Position numbers and translations under genes: made by a program | Part shown: piece after piece, positions 25,037 to 35,022 of the stretch | Layout: every line of letters begins with the position of its first letter | Position numbering within the stretch: position 1 is the stretch's first letter | Source of the DNA: RGIG2000 sp045533435 | GTDB lineage: Bacteria; Bacillota; Clostridia; Oscillospirales; CAG-272 | Assembly: GCA_045533435.1 (NCBI GenBank) | Contig: JAZSHT010000104.1 | Span: forward strand, 1 to 64,000 | Length of the DNA stretch: 64,000 bases | Reading direction: 5' to 3' | The notes under the pieces: model-generated | The model's input: only the letters and a program-made list of their open reading frames with translations | The model's database searches: none | What the model was told of the DNA's origin: nothing

Positions 25037-26617
25037 ATGTTTATCAAAAAATATTTAACCATGCTCAAAAATGAGTTTAGTGGTTATAATGCAAAAAAAT
25101 TTTCAAAGGACCTCCTTGCTGGTCTTACAGTTACCGCAGTAGCATTACCACTTGCACTCGCATTCGGTATTCAATGCGGAGCAAGCGCTGAGGCAGGACT
25201 TATTACTGCAATAATCGCAGGACTTATTATTGGCGCATTATCAGGCGCATCATTCCAAATAAGCGGACCGACAGGCGCTATGTCAGCCGTGCTTATTGGT
25301 GTTGTAGGCTCATCCTTAGGACTTAAGGGTGTATTTGTAGTTTCATTCTTTGCCGGCATTTTAATTTTGCTTTGCGCAGTGTTTAAGCTCGGCAGATTTG
25401 TTTCTAAAATTCCACGCCCTGTAATCACAGGCTTTACATCAGGCATTGCTCTTATTATCGCATTCGGTCAGGTTCAAAACTTCTTTGGACTTCCAAACCT
25501 AGTAGAAAAGCACGAAAACTCCTTTTTAAACATAATCGGTTTTATCAAGGAGGGCTTTCAGTTTAATATCTACTCAGTATTTATGGGCTTAATTGTCATT
25601 GTAGTTATGATAGCTTGGCCTAAAAAGCTAAATGCAGTAGTGCCATCATCATTAGTAGGTATTATTGTTGCTACACTTTTATCCTTAATTCCAATTTTCG
25701 GTGGCGAAAATATGGCTGTTGTTGGCGACATTCCAAAGAAAATATTCCTTGATGAAAGATTTTCATTTAACTCAATTCAGTGGAAAAGCTTTTTCTCATA
25801 CATATCCCCTGCATTTAGCGTGGCAGCGCTTGCTATAATTGAAAGCTTACTTTGTGGCGCATCTGCCTCAAAAATGAAAAATGAAGAATTTGATGCAAAC
25901 CAAGAATTAATCGCACAGGGTGTGGGAAATATAGTAATACCATTCTTTGGTGGCGTACCTGCAACTGCAGCTATTGCAAGAACAAGCGTAGCTATCAAAT
26001 CAGGCTGTCAAACAAGAATTGCAGGTATCATTCACGCTCTTGGCTTACTTGCTTCAATGTTCCTTCTAGGCCCTGTAATGGCAAAAATTCCACTTGCCGC
26101 ACTTGCAGGTGTATTAATGGTAACTGCATTTAGAATGAACGAATGGAAATCAATTAAAGAAATTTTCTCTAAAAAATACTATATTGCCATTGCAGAATTC
26201 TTAATCACAATGATTGCAACCGTTGCATTTGATTTAACAATCGCTATTATTATCGGTATCGTATTTTCAATTTTCTCATATCTTATTACCGTTAAGTTTA
26301 AGCCAACAAAAACAACAGTAGAGCTAAACAGACAGTACATAAGAAGCCAAATTAACATAAACGGCTCAATTTTCTTTAATAATATTGAGAAAATAGAGAA
26401 AGTAATTTTGTCAACTGAAACCACAAATACACTTCTTTCCTTAGAGAATGTAATCTATATTGATGCATCGGGAATTGAAATGCTAACAGAGGCTAAAAAG
26501 CTACTTGAAGAAAACGGAAAAACACTTATTATTCACACACCAAGCCACCAAATTGAAAAAATCATGGCTAAAACAGGTATTGTAGATGATTACACCCCTG
26601 TAACCTATGAGGAATAA
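25037..26617 (+). CDS. SulP (SLC26) family anion transporter with STAS domain
   Basis: The 526-aa protein starts with KDLLAGLTVTAVALPLALAFGI, the SulP signature helix. ISGPTGAMSAVL follows, and PRPVITGFTSGIALIIAFGQ; about twelve helices reach residue 420. The C-terminal STAS domain carries ENVIYIDASGIEML near 478-490. Members move sulfate, bicarbonate or other anions; the substrate is not predictable from the sequence. The stop codon lies 1 base before the start of the next gene, so they are translationally coupled. Confidence 0.9.
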   Translation: MFIKKYLTMLKNEFSGYNAKKFSKDLLAGLTVTAVALPLALAFGIQCGASAEAGLITAIIAGLIIGALSGASFQISGPTGAMSAVLIGVVGSSLGLKGVFVVSFFAGILILLCAVFKLGRFVSKIPRPVITGFTSGIALIIAFGQVQNFFGLPNLVEKHENSFLNIIGFIKEGFQFNIYSVFMGLIVIVVMIAWPKKLNAVVPSSLVGIIVATLLSLIPIFGGENMAVVGDIPKKIFLDERFSFNSIQWKSFFSYISPAFSVAALAIIESLLCGASASKMKNEEFDANQELIAQGVGNIVIPFFGGVPATAAIARTSVAIKSGCQTRIAGIIHALGLLASMFLLGPVMAKIPLAALAGVLMVTAFRMNEWKSIKEIFSKKYYIAIAEFLITMIATVAFDLTIAIIIGIVFSIFSYLITVKFKPTKTTVELNRQYIRSQININGSIFFNNIEKIEKVILSTETTNTLLSLENVIYIDASGIEMLTEAKKLLEENGKTLIIHTPSHQIEKIMAKTGIVDDYTPVTYEE

Positions 26618-26618
26618 A

Positions 26619-27272
26619 ATGAATAAGTACACTACTATTTTATTTGACTTGGACGGAACGCTAACCGACCCCGGCGAGGGTATAATCAACTCTGTTGAGT
26701 ATGCTTTAAATAAATATGGTATATCCGTTGAAGACAAAAAATCACTTTGCAAATTTATAGGCCCACCTCTTGTAGATTCATTTTCAAAATATTATGGCTT
26801 CAATGAAGAAAAATCAAGAAAAGCAATAGAAATTTACAGAGAATACTATAAGGCTAAGGGCATAAACGAGTGCAAGCTTTTTGATGGCATTAAGGAGCTT
26901 CTTGAATCATTAAAGAATAGCGACTATGAAATTGCCCTGGCCACCTCAAAGCCAGAGCTTTTCGCACACATAGTCCTACAAAATTATGATATTCACAAAT
27001 ATTTTGACTTTATCAGCGGCGCAACAATAGATGAAAAAACACGCTATACAAAGGAGCATGTTATTGAATACGCTCTTGATAATATCAAGGAAAAGGATAG
27101 AACAAAAATCCTTATGATAGGCGACAGATGCTTTGACATAAACGGAGCAAAAGCATATAGCCTTGACTCAATTGGCGTAACCTTCGGCTATGGCACTTAT
27201 GAGGAATTAAAGGAAGCGGGAGCTACTTATATTGTGTCATCTCCAAAGGAAATAGAAAATCTACTTGTATAA
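26619..27272 (+). CDS. HAD-family phosphatase, phosphoglycolate phosphatase-like
   Basis: The start at 26619 follows GAGGAA, inside the end of the SulP gene. The 217-aa protein has HAD subfamily IA motifs: ILFDLDGTLTDPGEGI (nucleophile Asp pair), a four-helix cap with IGPPLVDSF, LATSKPE (motif II) and MIGDRCFDINGAKA (motif IV). The cap GPPLxxSF phrase is typical of Gph-like and pyrophosphatase PpaX-like enzymes, but the exact substrate is uncertain. It is coupled to the SulP transporter and ends in a strong terminator. Confidence 0.85.
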   Translation: MNKYTTILFDLDGTLTDPGEGIINSVEYALNKYGISVEDKKSLCKFIGPPLVDSFSKYYGFNEEKSRKAIEIYREYYKAKGINECKLFDGIKELLESLKNSDYEIALATSKPELFAHIVLQNYDIHKYFDFISGATIDEKTRYTKEHVIEYALDNIKEKDRTKILMIGDRCFDINGAKAYSLDSIGVTFGYGTYEELKEAGATYIVSSPKEIENLLV

Positions 27273-27305
27273 AAAAATGCTACGCATCAAGCGTAGCATT
27301 TTTTT
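27271..27305. terminator. Bidirectional terminator
   Basis: A 15-bp perfect stem (AAAAAAATGCTACGC and complement) with a 5-nt loop between the convergent HAD and protease genes. Confidence 0.92.
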
Positions 27306-28629
27306 AATATTCGTTTATTGCGTCCTTGGTAATAGGTATTTCCACAGTAACATTTTCAACACCTGTTAATGTTGATCTTTCAACTGTAACATATAGTGTA
27401 TCTCCAACTCTTGCATTCAAAAGAAAATCAATGATTTGGTGCTGCTGTGTAATTTCTATTTCCTTATCATTTAATTTAGCAGAAAGTAAAACATCATTTT
27501 TCTTTAGCTTGCCATAAGCAATTCCACCACTATTTACCTCAGAAACAAATACTGTTTCCTTAATCATTACATGTCCATCATCTGTTAAATATGCACTTGA
27601 ATCGGAAATTCCCACGGTAATGTTTAGTAAAGCTCTTTGAACTCTTTCAAGCTCTGTGCCGTAGCAATGGTCAATTATATTGTCAGCCACAGCCTTTACA
27701 ATATTAGATGGAATAGCATATCCAATGTTTTCAAGACTTGTATCACTTGTTTTTGCATTTACAATTCCAATAAGCTTACCATTTTCATTGTATAGACCAC
27801 CACCGCTGTTACCGGAGTTAACAGGAGTGTCAATTCTCATAACGCGAAGGGAAACAGCACCGCCAATATTTAAAGTGATATGCTCAGAATATACACTTAC
27901 AATACCGTAAGATGCCGAAATTCCCGCACCATCAGGATTACCAATCGCAATAGCGCTTTGACCTGCATATATTTTGTCCGAGTCATCAAAATCAGCTTCA
28001 ATAAATACATTGTTTTTGAAATATTCGCAATTATCAATTCTTAAAACAGCAATATCATAATTGTTTGAACCGCCAACGAATGTAGCAGACACCTTCATAT
28101 CACCATATTCGCTACCGTAAAATAAAACATTAATACTGTCAGCAATACCATTTTTATTTACCGCGTTTTCATTATAAACAACATGATAATTTGTAATGAT
28201 AAATGCGCTGCTTGCTTCCTTATCAATTTTATATATTACGCCGGAGCCGGCAGAAGCAGATGTAGATAAACCACCGTATTTATTGTAAACATTATGAACA
28301 CATTGTATGCTAACCGCGCTGCGAAGACCATTTGCCACAGCAAATGAAGCATCGTTGCTATTTCCGTTTATGTCAACATTTACGCTTCCATCTTTACCGA
28401 CAACACTTCCAAGGTTCTGTACGCTACCATTGGTATAAGTAATTATTAGCTCCCCATCGTTATTTATATCAACAGAGCTTATTTGAAGCCCCTCGTTTTT
28501 ATCAGGCTTCATATCATCTGTTGAAGCAGAAGAGTCTAGATAGCTACTAAGAAACATACAGCTTGTCATGCCAAGTACAAATAATAGCGTTAACATTAAA
28601 AGCAAAGCTTTAGAAATTTTTTTGTTCAT
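27304..28629 (-). CDS. HtrA/DegP-type trypsin-like serine protease, lipoprotein
   Basis: The 441-aa protein begins with a lysine-rich n-region, a hydrophobic stretch and GMTSC24, a likely though imperfect lipobox. It is therefore probably anchored outside the membrane. The protease domain has the full triad: His149 in ITNYHVVY, Asp192 in NNYDIAVLRI, Ser275 in NSGNSGGGLYN. Residues about 355-435 form a PDZ-like domain. HtrA proteins degrade or refold damaged envelope proteins. A 50-residue acidic spacer with SVDINNDGELIITYTNG separates the anchor from the protease. It is monocistronic. Confidence 0.88.
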   Translation of the reverse strand: MNKKISKALLLMLTLLFVLGMTSCMFLSSYLDSSASTDDMKPDKNEGLQISSVDINNDGELIITYTNGSVQNLGSVVGKDGSVNVDINGNSNDASFAVANGLRSAVSIQCVHNVYNKYGGLSTSASAGSGVIYKIDKEASSAFIITNYHVVYNENAVNKNGIADSINVLFYGSEYGDMKVSATFVGGSNNYDIAVLRIDNCEYFKNNVFIEADFDDSDKIYAGQSAIAIGNPDGAGISASYGIVSVYSEHITLNIGGAVSLRVMRIDTPVNSGNSGGGLYNENGKLIGIVNAKTSDTSLENIGYAIPSNIVKAVADNIIDHCYGTELERVQRALLNITVGISDSSAYLTDDGHVMIKETVFVSEVNSGGIAYGKLKKNDVLLSAKLNDKEIEITQQHQIIDFLLNARVGDTLYVTVERSTLTGVENVTVEIPITKDAINEY

Positions 28630-28757
28630 TTAATATATCCTCACAAATCGTCATTAATTTGATTCATAAGCTTATTTTACCACATTTTTTCAAAAAATGT
28701 TCGTTTTTTTCAAAAAATATTAATGAATAAATATTCACAAAAAATTTCAAAAATATA

Positions 28758-28786
28758 TTGACTTGAAAAAATCATTGTGCTATTAT
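28758..28786 (+). promoter_or_regulatory. Promoter of ilvE
   Basis: TTGACT, 17 bases, TATTAT, 42 bases before the start. No T-box or other leader structure is visible. Confidence 0.75.
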
Positions 28787-28828
28787 AATTTACATAGTAT
28801 TTTAGCAAATTAAAACGAGGATACAACA

Positions 28829-29893
28829 ATGGAAATCACAATTACAAAATCACAAAATAAAACAGAATTACCAAACGAAGCTTCATTAGGCTTTGGCAAG
28901 GTATTTACAGACCATATGTTTATTATGGATTATGAAATGGGTAAAGGATGGCAAAATGCAAGAATTGTACCATTTGGATACCTTTCAATCCACCCCGCAT
29001 CAACTGTTTTACATTACGGCTCTGAGATCTTTGAGGGCTTAAAGGCATATAGAACAGAAAGCGGCGAAATTCGCTTATTTAGACCAATGGAAAATATCAG
29101 AAGAATGAACGCTTCAGCTAACCGTATGTGCTTACCTGAAATTGATGAAAATGACTTCTTACAAGCTCTCACAACATTCGTTGAGCTTGAAAAGGACTTT
29201 GTTCCACACTCATTCGGTACATCATTATACCTTCGCCCATATATGTTCGGTAATGATGAAACATTAGGCGTTCACACAGTACATAGAGCAACATTTATGA
29301 TTATTGCATCCCCAAGCGGAAGCTATTATGCAGAGGGAATAAATCCAGTTAAAATTATGATTGAAAACGAGGATGTAAGAGCAGTAAAGGGCGGTACAGG
29401 CGCAGTAAAATGTGGCGGTAACTATGCAGCATCAAACAGAGCAGGCGAAAAGGCAGCTAAGAAGGGCTACTCTCAGGTATTATGGCTTGACGGTATTCAT
29501 AGAAAATATATCGAAGAGGTTGGCGCTATGAATGTTATGTTTAAGCTTGATGGCGAAATCGTAACTCCTGAGCTTTCAGGCTCAATCCTTCCAGGTATTA
29601 CAAGAAAATCTTGCATTGAGGTTTTAAAGAAAATGGGCTACAAGGTAAGCGAAAGACTTATTTCTGTCGATGAGCTTATCGAAGCATTAAAGAACGGCAA
29701 ATTAGAGGAAGCGTGGGGATGCGGAACAGCCGCAGTTGTTTCTCCAATCGGCAGATTTTTCTATGATGGCGTTGAATATGATGTTAATAACGGACAAATC
29801 GGTGAGGTTACTCAAAAGCTCTACGATACCTTAACAGGCATCCAATGGGGCAAGCTAAGCGACGACTTTGGATGGATATACAAAATATGCTAA
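28829..29893 (+). CDS. ilvE: Branched-chain amino acid aminotransferase
   Basis: The 354-aa fold-type IV PLP enzyme matches the long (type II) bacterial BCAT form. FGKVFTDHMFIMDY, LHYGSEIFEGLKAYR and LRPYMFGN lead to the cofactor lysine K194 in KGGTGAVKCGGNYAAS. QVLWLDGIHRKYIEEVGAMNVMF, with the PLP-binding Glu, and GSILPGITRKSCIE follow. It transfers amino groups between glutamate and Leu, Ile or Val keto acids. It is monocistronic with its own promoter; a hairpin follows at 30030. Confidence 0.95.
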   Translation: MEITITKSQNKTELPNEASLGFGKVFTDHMFIMDYEMGKGWQNARIVPFGYLSIHPASTVLHYGSEIFEGLKAYRTESGEIRLFRPMENIRRMNASANRMCLPEIDENDFLQALTTFVELEKDFVPHSFGTSLYLRPYMFGNDETLGVHTVHRATFMIIASPSGSYYAEGINPVKIMIENEDVRAVKGGTGAVKCGGNYAASNRAGEKAAKKGYSQVLWLDGIHRKYIEEVGAMNVMFKLDGEIVTPELSGSILPGITRKSCIEVLKKMGYKVSERLISVDELIEALKNGKLEEAWGCGTAAVVSPIGRFFYDGVEYDVNNGQIGEVTQKLYDTLTGIQWGKLSDDFGWIYKIC

Positions 29894-29909
29894 AATTAGA
29901 GGGGATGTT

Positions 29910-30029
29910 GCAATAAGAACCTGCTACGCAGAACCTTGTTACTCGCAGGCTCGTAATAAGCACAGACCAAAAACAGACACATATCTCATAAAAAAGTTCT
30001 ATTTGTAATTCAAAATATTCTTTAATGTT
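29910..30029. repeat. Small hairpin repeats after ilvE
   Basis: Contains micro-hairpins such as CTGC TAC GCAG and TACTCGCAGGCTCGTA, the same GC-loop style as the modular arrays elsewhere. No coding signal. Confidence 0.35.
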
Positions 30030-30060
30030 GAGAACTTGCATTTTTTTGCAAGTTCTCTTC
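30030..30060 (+). terminator. Intrinsic terminator after ilvE
   Basis: GAGAACTTGCA / TGCAAGTTCTC perfect 11-bp stem, T6 loop, then a T-rich tail. Confidence 0.7.
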
Positions 30061-30079
30061 ATTTTTATGTCTGTTTTTT

Positions 30080-30245
30080 AGACGCGAACACAGGCGGTCA
30101 TAGGGCCCCCCGTAAAAATCTGTCAAGATTTTTGGGGAATGACTATTCCGTACGCAAGTACGCTTACGAGAACCCCCTAAACTCATACTTCGTTTTGGGG
30201 AACCCCTATTACGCTCCGTGTTAAAGCGCGTCTTCTGCACTCATT
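30080..30245. repeat. GC-richer intergenic repeat
   Basis: A non-coding stretch with GGGCCCCCC, AAAATCT GTC AAGATTTT, two GTACGC words and AACCCCC..GGGG pairs, unlike the flanking coding sequence. It resembles a dispersed element, but no second copy is present in the window. Confidence 0.4.
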
Positions 30246-30260
30246 TCACTATCCCCATTC

Positions 30261-30300
30261 AAAAAAGGGGCTTTTGCTTAACGCAACAGCCCCTTTTATT
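30261..30300 (+). terminator. Hairpin upstream of the mannosidase promoter
   Basis: AAAAAAGGGGCT..AGCCCCTTTT encloses TTGC TTAAC GCAA and is followed by T-rich sequence. It isolates the mannosidase operon from upstream transcription. Confidence 0.75.
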
Positions 30301-30304
30301 TTTG

Positions 30305-30333
30305 TTGACAACTCTATAATATAATGATATACT
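30305..30333 (+). promoter_or_regulatory. Promoter of the mannosidase-CotH operon
   Basis: TTGACA, 17 bases, TATACT, 34 bases before the start. Confidence 0.8.
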
Positions 30334-30367
30334 GAGTATAACTACGGACAAACAAGGGCGGTTTATT

Positions 30368-32785
30368 ATGAAAAAAAGAATACACTTAGTATGTAATGCC
30401 CACATTGACCCTATTTGGCAATGGGACTGGCCTGAGGGAGTTAGCGCAACACTCTCCACCTTCTATACGGCAGCAAGACTTTGTGATGAATTTGACTATA
30501 TTTTTTGCCATAACGAAGTAACGGTTTACAAATATATTGAGGAGTATGCTCCGGAGCTTTTTGAAAAAATCAAAGAGCTTGTAAAGCTAGGCAAGTGGCA
30601 CATAATGGGTGGCTGGTATTTACAGCCAGACTGTAATTTGATTTGTGGAGAGAGCTTCGTAAGACAAATAAGAGAGGGACAACGATACTTTAAGGAAAAG
30701 TTCGGCGTTTGTCCTAAAACTGCCATAAACCTTGACCCATTCGGCCACACGGTGGGTCTTGTTCAAATTGTAAAAAAGTGCGGTCAGGACAGCTATTTAT
30801 TCATGCGTCCCTACGGTAGCGAAATATCGTTACCAAGCGACCACTTTATTTGGCGTGGACTTGACGGCAGCGAAATAAAGGCTGTAAGAATTACAGGCGG
30901 CTATAACACACCTCTTGGCAAAAGCGCAGAATCCCTTTACCATAAAACAAAGTGGCAGCCCTTTGACGTGGGCGTGGCTCTTTGGGGTGTTGGTAATCAC
31001 GGCGGTGGTCCTTCAAAAAAGGATTTAGAGGACATTAAAAATCAGCTTTTATGCAATACCGAAAAGGAATTTATCCACTCTACTCCCGATAAATTTTTCA
31101 GCGAAATAGAGCCAAGTGATGTTGTTGATACCTCACTTCGCATTTCTATGCCCGGCTGCTATACGTCTATGTACCGTGTAAAGAAGCTACACGCTCAGCT
31201 TGAAAATGAAATTTTAATGGCGGAAAAAATTGCATCTGTGGCTTATCTAAAGGGAGCTATTGATACCTATCCCGAAAAGGAAATAAAAATCGCAACCGAG
31301 GATTTATTAAACGCTCAGTTCCACGATGTATTACCCGGCACATCCGTTCAATGCGGAGAGGACGCAGGTCTTAGATACTTAAATCACGGCATGCTTGAAG
31401 CTGAAAGAGTTAAAATTAAGTCTTATTTTGCACTTTCTCAGGAGCAGGGAGTTGCAAAGGAAGGGGAATATCCATTCGTAATATTCAACCCTAATCCATA
31501 TGAGCTATGTGATAACGTGGAGTGTGAATTTACTCTCGCCGACCAAAACTGGAATGAGAATATAAATTCCGTTTTAAGAGTCGTTGACGAAAACGGAAAC
31601 GCAGTTCCTTACCAAATTATAAAAGAGGATAGCAACCTTAATCTTGACTGGCGTAAGCGCGTTATTTTCGAGGCAAAATTAAAGCCAATGTCCTTGGCGC
31701 GTTACAGCGTTTACGTTGATTTTAAGGATAAAGAGGAAAAGTCCCTTGACTCCGTATTTACATACGATAACGGAAGAAAGCACGTTGAAATAGACAAAAA
31801 CACAGGTCTTTTAAAATCATATAAAATTGACGGTATTGAATATTTAAAAGACGGTTTTGGTTTATGCAGTTTTGACGATAACGCTGACCCATGGGGAATG
31901 GGCAAAAATCAGCTTTTAAGAGTGGGCGAAAATGAAAAACCCTTCTCCCTCTCAAAAAATCCTCACGGCGTATTTGATGGCATGAAGTCCGTGCAGATTA
32001 TCGAAAACGGCGATATTTACCTAGGCATTGAAGCGTTTTTTGAGTGTGATGACACCAAGGCTAGAATTTTATACAAGATTTATAAAAACAACGATAACGT
32101 TGATATTGACGTTAATCTGTATTTAGGCGATGTTAATAAGATAATCAAGCTAAAAGTACCATTTAATGCTTCGGGCAGCCTTATGGGTCAAACTGCATTC
32201 GGCACGCAGGAGCTATTTACTGATGGCAGAGAAAACGTTGCACATCGCTTTGTTGCTCTTGACATGGGAGAAAAGTGCGTATCATTTATGAATACAAGCG
32301 TTTACGGCAGCCACTTTGAAAATAACGCTCTTTATATGTCCCTTGTCCGCGGCGTTACCTACTGCGCACATCCTATTGGGGAAAGAGAGCTTATCCCAAG
32401 CGACAGATTTACAAAGAAAATCGACCAAGGGGAAAATAATTATTCATTTAGACTTACAGTAACAAACAGAAGTCAGCTTGAAAGAAAAGCAAGTGAGTTT
32501 ATTTCAAAGCCTTACGCTCTTAACATTTTCCCAATTCCAAATAGCAAGTCGTTATCAAGCCTTGATATACGTGTAGGCGGAGAGGTAATTTCATTAGTAA
32601 CAATGAAAAAAGCATACGATAAGGATGCAGTTATTTTCCGTTTAATAAACAACACTCCATGCACCGAAAAATCATATATAAAGGTAAACAATACCCAGCT
32701 TGACCTATCCTTTGGCAAATACGAGGTAAAAACAGTAGTTTACGAAAACGGAGCTTTAACCGAAAGCTATGAGCTACTGATATAA
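30368..32785 (+). CDS. Alpha-mannosidase, glycoside hydrolase family 38
   Basis: The 805-aa protein starts with the GH38 zinc-site motif LVCNAHIDPIWQW (His12, Asp14). It carries the catalytic nucleophile Asp123 in NLDPFGHTVG, HDVLPGTS for the C-terminal zinc ligand (near residue 320), and long beta-sandwich C-terminal domains. No signal peptide is present, so it acts on imported mannose-containing oligosaccharides in the cytoplasm. Its stop is 9 bases before a CotH-type lipoprotein gene, which suggests a linked role at the cell surface or in glycan use. Length is in the family range. Confidence 0.93.
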   Translation: MKKRIHLVCNAHIDPIWQWDWPEGVSATLSTFYTAARLCDEFDYIFCHNEVTVYKYIEEYAPELFEKIKELVKLGKWHIMGGWYLQPDCNLICGESFVRQIREGQRYFKEKFGVCPKTAINLDPFGHTVGLVQIVKKCGQDSYLFMRPYGSEISLPSDHFIWRGLDGSEIKAVRITGGYNTPLGKSAESLYHKTKWQPFDVGVALWGVGNHGGGPSKKDLEDIKNQLLCNTEKEFIHSTPDKFFSEIEPSDVVDTSLRISMPGCYTSMYRVKKLHAQLENEILMAEKIASVAYLKGAIDTYPEKEIKIATEDLLNAQFHDVLPGTSVQCGEDAGLRYLNHGMLEAERVKIKSYFALSQEQGVAKEGEYPFVIFNPNPYELCDNVECEFTLADQNWNENINSVLRVVDENGNAVPYQIIKEDSNLNLDWRKRVIFEAKLKPMSLARYSVYVDFKDKEEKSLDSVFTYDNGRKHVEIDKNTGLLKSYKIDGIEYLKDGFGLCSFDDNADPWGMGKNQLLRVGENEKPFSLSKNPHGVFDGMKSVQIIENGDIYLGIEAFFECDDTKARILYKIYKNNDNVDIDVNLYLGDVNKIIKLKVPFNASGSLMGQTAFGTQELFTDGRENVAHRFVALDMGEKCVSFMNTSVYGSHFENNALYMSLVRGVTYCAHPIGERELIPSDRFTKKIDQGENNYSFRLTVTNRSQLERKASEFISKPYALNIFPIPNSKSLSSLDIRVGGEVISLVTMKKAYDKDAVIFRLINNTPCTEKSYIKVNNTQLDLSFGKYEVKTVVYENGALTESYELLI

Positions 32786-32794
32786 GGAGATTTT

Positions 32795-34762
32795 ATGGTA
32801 AATAAAAAGCTATTTTTGGCGCTTTGCTTTATTATAGCGTTGCTTGCCTTAGCATCATGCTATAACACTACGCCAAATGACACAATATCAACTGATACTG
32901 AAATTATAGACACATTACCTAGCGAAACGGACACGGATACTGAAAATACAGACAAGGAGCAAGGCTATTTTGTGGCAACCGTTGCTAAAAGCGAATATTT
33001 TGTAGCCACTCCATACACCGATGGTAACGAGGTTGAAAATGAGCTAAAAGGCATTTTCTACTCAGCAGACTCTCCTGGTGGAAAGCCAAAAAATGATGGG
33101 AGCGGTAAAATATATCTTTCAGTAAAGCCACAAAAAACATACAATGTAACAAAATTAGTAATTGGTGGAGAATATTCATCCGTTGAAAAAATCGGTATGG
33201 ATTTGTGGTGTATTCACGGTGTTAAGTCCGACCTTACAGTAAATGCCAACACAATTACAATGATTTCTACTCAAAAGGAATATTTTAAGGACTACGGCTA
33301 TTATATTTCCGATGATGGCAAGCTATCTATTTCTTGGATGGAAAGCGAAAACGACCCACTTCGCTATGTGGAAATAAGCTACAATGATAAATATGGCTCA
33401 TATACCTCTTATGTGGATGCTAAGGAATATAAAAAAGAGCTTTTTACAATGAATGAAAACGAGGTTTACTCAGTTTCTATAAGAGCCGTGGGAGAGACGC
33501 GTTTAGGCAAGAAAATTGACCTTTCCTGTTGCTTTATGAAAGCACCAAAGGATGTAAAATTCCCACGAATTGAAATCACTACTGAAAATTATGTATTGCC
33601 AAGCTGTGATTTTGTTTCATCCCCTGAGGGATGCTGGGGTGCAGGAATTACAAATGCGCTTTACGAAAGGTGTGTGGCTGTAATTTATAACGAAAATAAC
33701 GAAATTGTTTATTCCTCAGCCGATACGCAAGACGACATATATCAAGGCGCAAAGCTAAAAATTAGAGGAAACACAAGCGCAAGATACGCTTCAAGCGGTA
33801 GATTTCCGTATAAATTAAAGCTTGATAAAAAGTCCGACCTTTTAGCTCCCCTTATTGGCAGAATCGATGATAGCAACATTTACGCGGATAAGGATTGGCT
33901 TTTACTTAACTACGGAAGTGATGGCTACCGTATCCTTGGAGATGCTATTGCAGATGGCGTAAATACAGAGTGGTCTCCCGATTATTGCTATGTTACATTA
34001 TACATAAATGGCGAATACAGAGGGCTTTATGTTTTATCAGAGGCAGTTGAAGAGGGAAGCGGAAACGAAGAGGACAGATGGCGTGTAAATGTTGATGCAG
34101 ATGGCTATGTGTTTGAATGTGATGCATATTGGTGGAATGAGGAGCACTATTTTAGCACGCCCTTAACTGAAAATACACCTATGTATTTTACATTTAAGTA
34201 TCCCGACCCCGATTTAGCTCCCGACTACACATATTTAAGAGATTATTTGATTAAATTTGAGGAAGCCTTAATGAAGGATGATGATTCCTACCTTGAATAT
34301 ATCGACCTTGATTCCTTTGTTAAGTGGCTGCTTGTGTCCGATATACTTTGTATTGAGGATGGCGGCGGATGTAATCTATTCCTTTATAAAAAGAATTCAA
34401 GCGATGACACAAAAATCTGTATGGGACCCAACTGGGATTTTGACTCCTATATGGGAAGCGTTGATGGTCTTTCAGTAATTAGAATGAAATGGAATGGCGC
34501 GCCATTTTATTATCAATACTTAATTGAAAAAGAGTCATTTGTTAAGCGCTACACCGAGCTATTTTATCAGGTTAAGGACAATTTAGCTAAGTATGTAAAC
34601 GCTGAATTTGACAAAATTGACATAGAAGCACATTCACTTCTTTTAAATTATGACAACATGCGCTTTGGTACATCAAAAACAACGCTAAGCACAAGAAAGC
34701 AACGCTTTTTAACATGGCTTGCGGAGCATATTGCTTGGATGGAAACACAATTTCCGCAATAA
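32795..34762 (+). CDS. CotH-kinase-family lipoprotein
   Basis: The 655-aa protein has a lipoprotein signal peptide with lipobox LALASC22 and a Thr/Asp-rich linker. A beta-rich middle domain spans about residues 50-270. A CotH domain follows at about 280-655: GNTSARYASSGRFPYKLKLDKK, KDWLLLNYGSDGYRILGDAIA, YINGEYRGLYVLSEAVEE and GPNWDFDSYMGS with the kinase-like DFD. CotH proteins of spores and invasive fungi are atypical protein kinases or surface proteins; in gut Clostridia secreted CotH-domain proteins are frequent and may occur with cellulosome-like modules. Here it is co-transcribed with the mannosidase. Confidence 0.88.
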   Translation: MVNKKLFLALCFIIALLALASCYNTTPNDTISTDTEIIDTLPSETDTDTENTDKEQGYFVATVAKSEYFVATPYTDGNEVENELKGIFYSADSPGGKPKNDGSGKIYLSVKPQKTYNVTKLVIGGEYSSVEKIGMDLWCIHGVKSDLTVNANTITMISTQKEYFKDYGYYISDDGKLSISWMESENDPLRYVEISYNDKYGSYTSYVDAKEYKKELFTMNENEVYSVSIRAVGETRLGKKIDLSCCFMKAPKDVKFPRIEITTENYVLPSCDFVSSPEGCWGAGITNALYERCVAVIYNENNEIVYSSADTQDDIYQGAKLKIRGNTSARYASSGRFPYKLKLDKKSDLLAPLIGRIDDSNIYADKDWLLLNYGSDGYRILGDAIADGVNTEWSPDYCYVTLYINGEYRGLYVLSEAVEEGSGNEEDRWRVNVDADGYVFECDAYWWNEEHYFSTPLTENTPMYFTFKYPDPDLAPDYTYLRDYLIKFEEALMKDDDSYLEYIDLDSFVKWLLVSDILCIEDGGGCNLFLYKKNSSDDTKICMGPNWDFDSYMGSVDGLSVIRMKWNGAPFYYQYLIEKESFVKRYTELFYQVKDNLAKYVNAEFDKIDIEAHSLLLNYDNMRFGTSKTTLSTRKQRFLTWLAEHIAWMETQFPQ

Positions 34763-34827
34763 AATCAGAGCCGCAGTAAGCATAATAGCTCACAAAATTT
34801 TAAAATTAAGATATTTTTGAGGTTTTT

Positions 34828-35013
34828 ATGAGAAATAAAGAAAACAAGCATCTTGGAATAGAAATTGACAAGGAATTACATTACAAATTGCATTATATTT
34901 CAAAATACTACGGCAGAAGTGCCAATGGAGAAATCTTATTTTTAATAAGACAGGCAATTAAGGAATTTGAAAAGCTTGAGGGCGAAATTGATTTTCCACC
35001 AAAGGAAGACTAA
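34828..35013 (+). CDS. Ribbon-helix-helix DNA-binding protein, 61 aa
   Basis: MRNKENKHLGIEIDKELHYK gives a beta strand with alternating polar residues. Helices LHYISKYYGRSANGEIL and FLIRQAIKEFEKLEGE follow, which is the Arc/MetJ layout (strand, helix, GRSxNGEI turn, helix). It probably acts as a dimeric repressor. It lies 10 bases before an XRE-type gene with which it forms an operon. Targets unknown. Confidence 0.75.
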   Translation: MRNKENKHLGIEIDKELHYKLHYISKYYGRSANGEILFLIRQAIKEFEKLEGEIDFPPKED

Positions 35014-35022
35014 GAGGTAAAA

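Noticed and set aside
25037..26617. Specific assignment as sulfate permease
   Set aside because: SulP proteins move several anions and no sulfate-assimilation genes are nearby.
28630..28828. T-box or leucine leader upstream of ilvE
   Set aside because: No T-box sequence, specifier loop or leader peptide could be seen, only a standard promoter.
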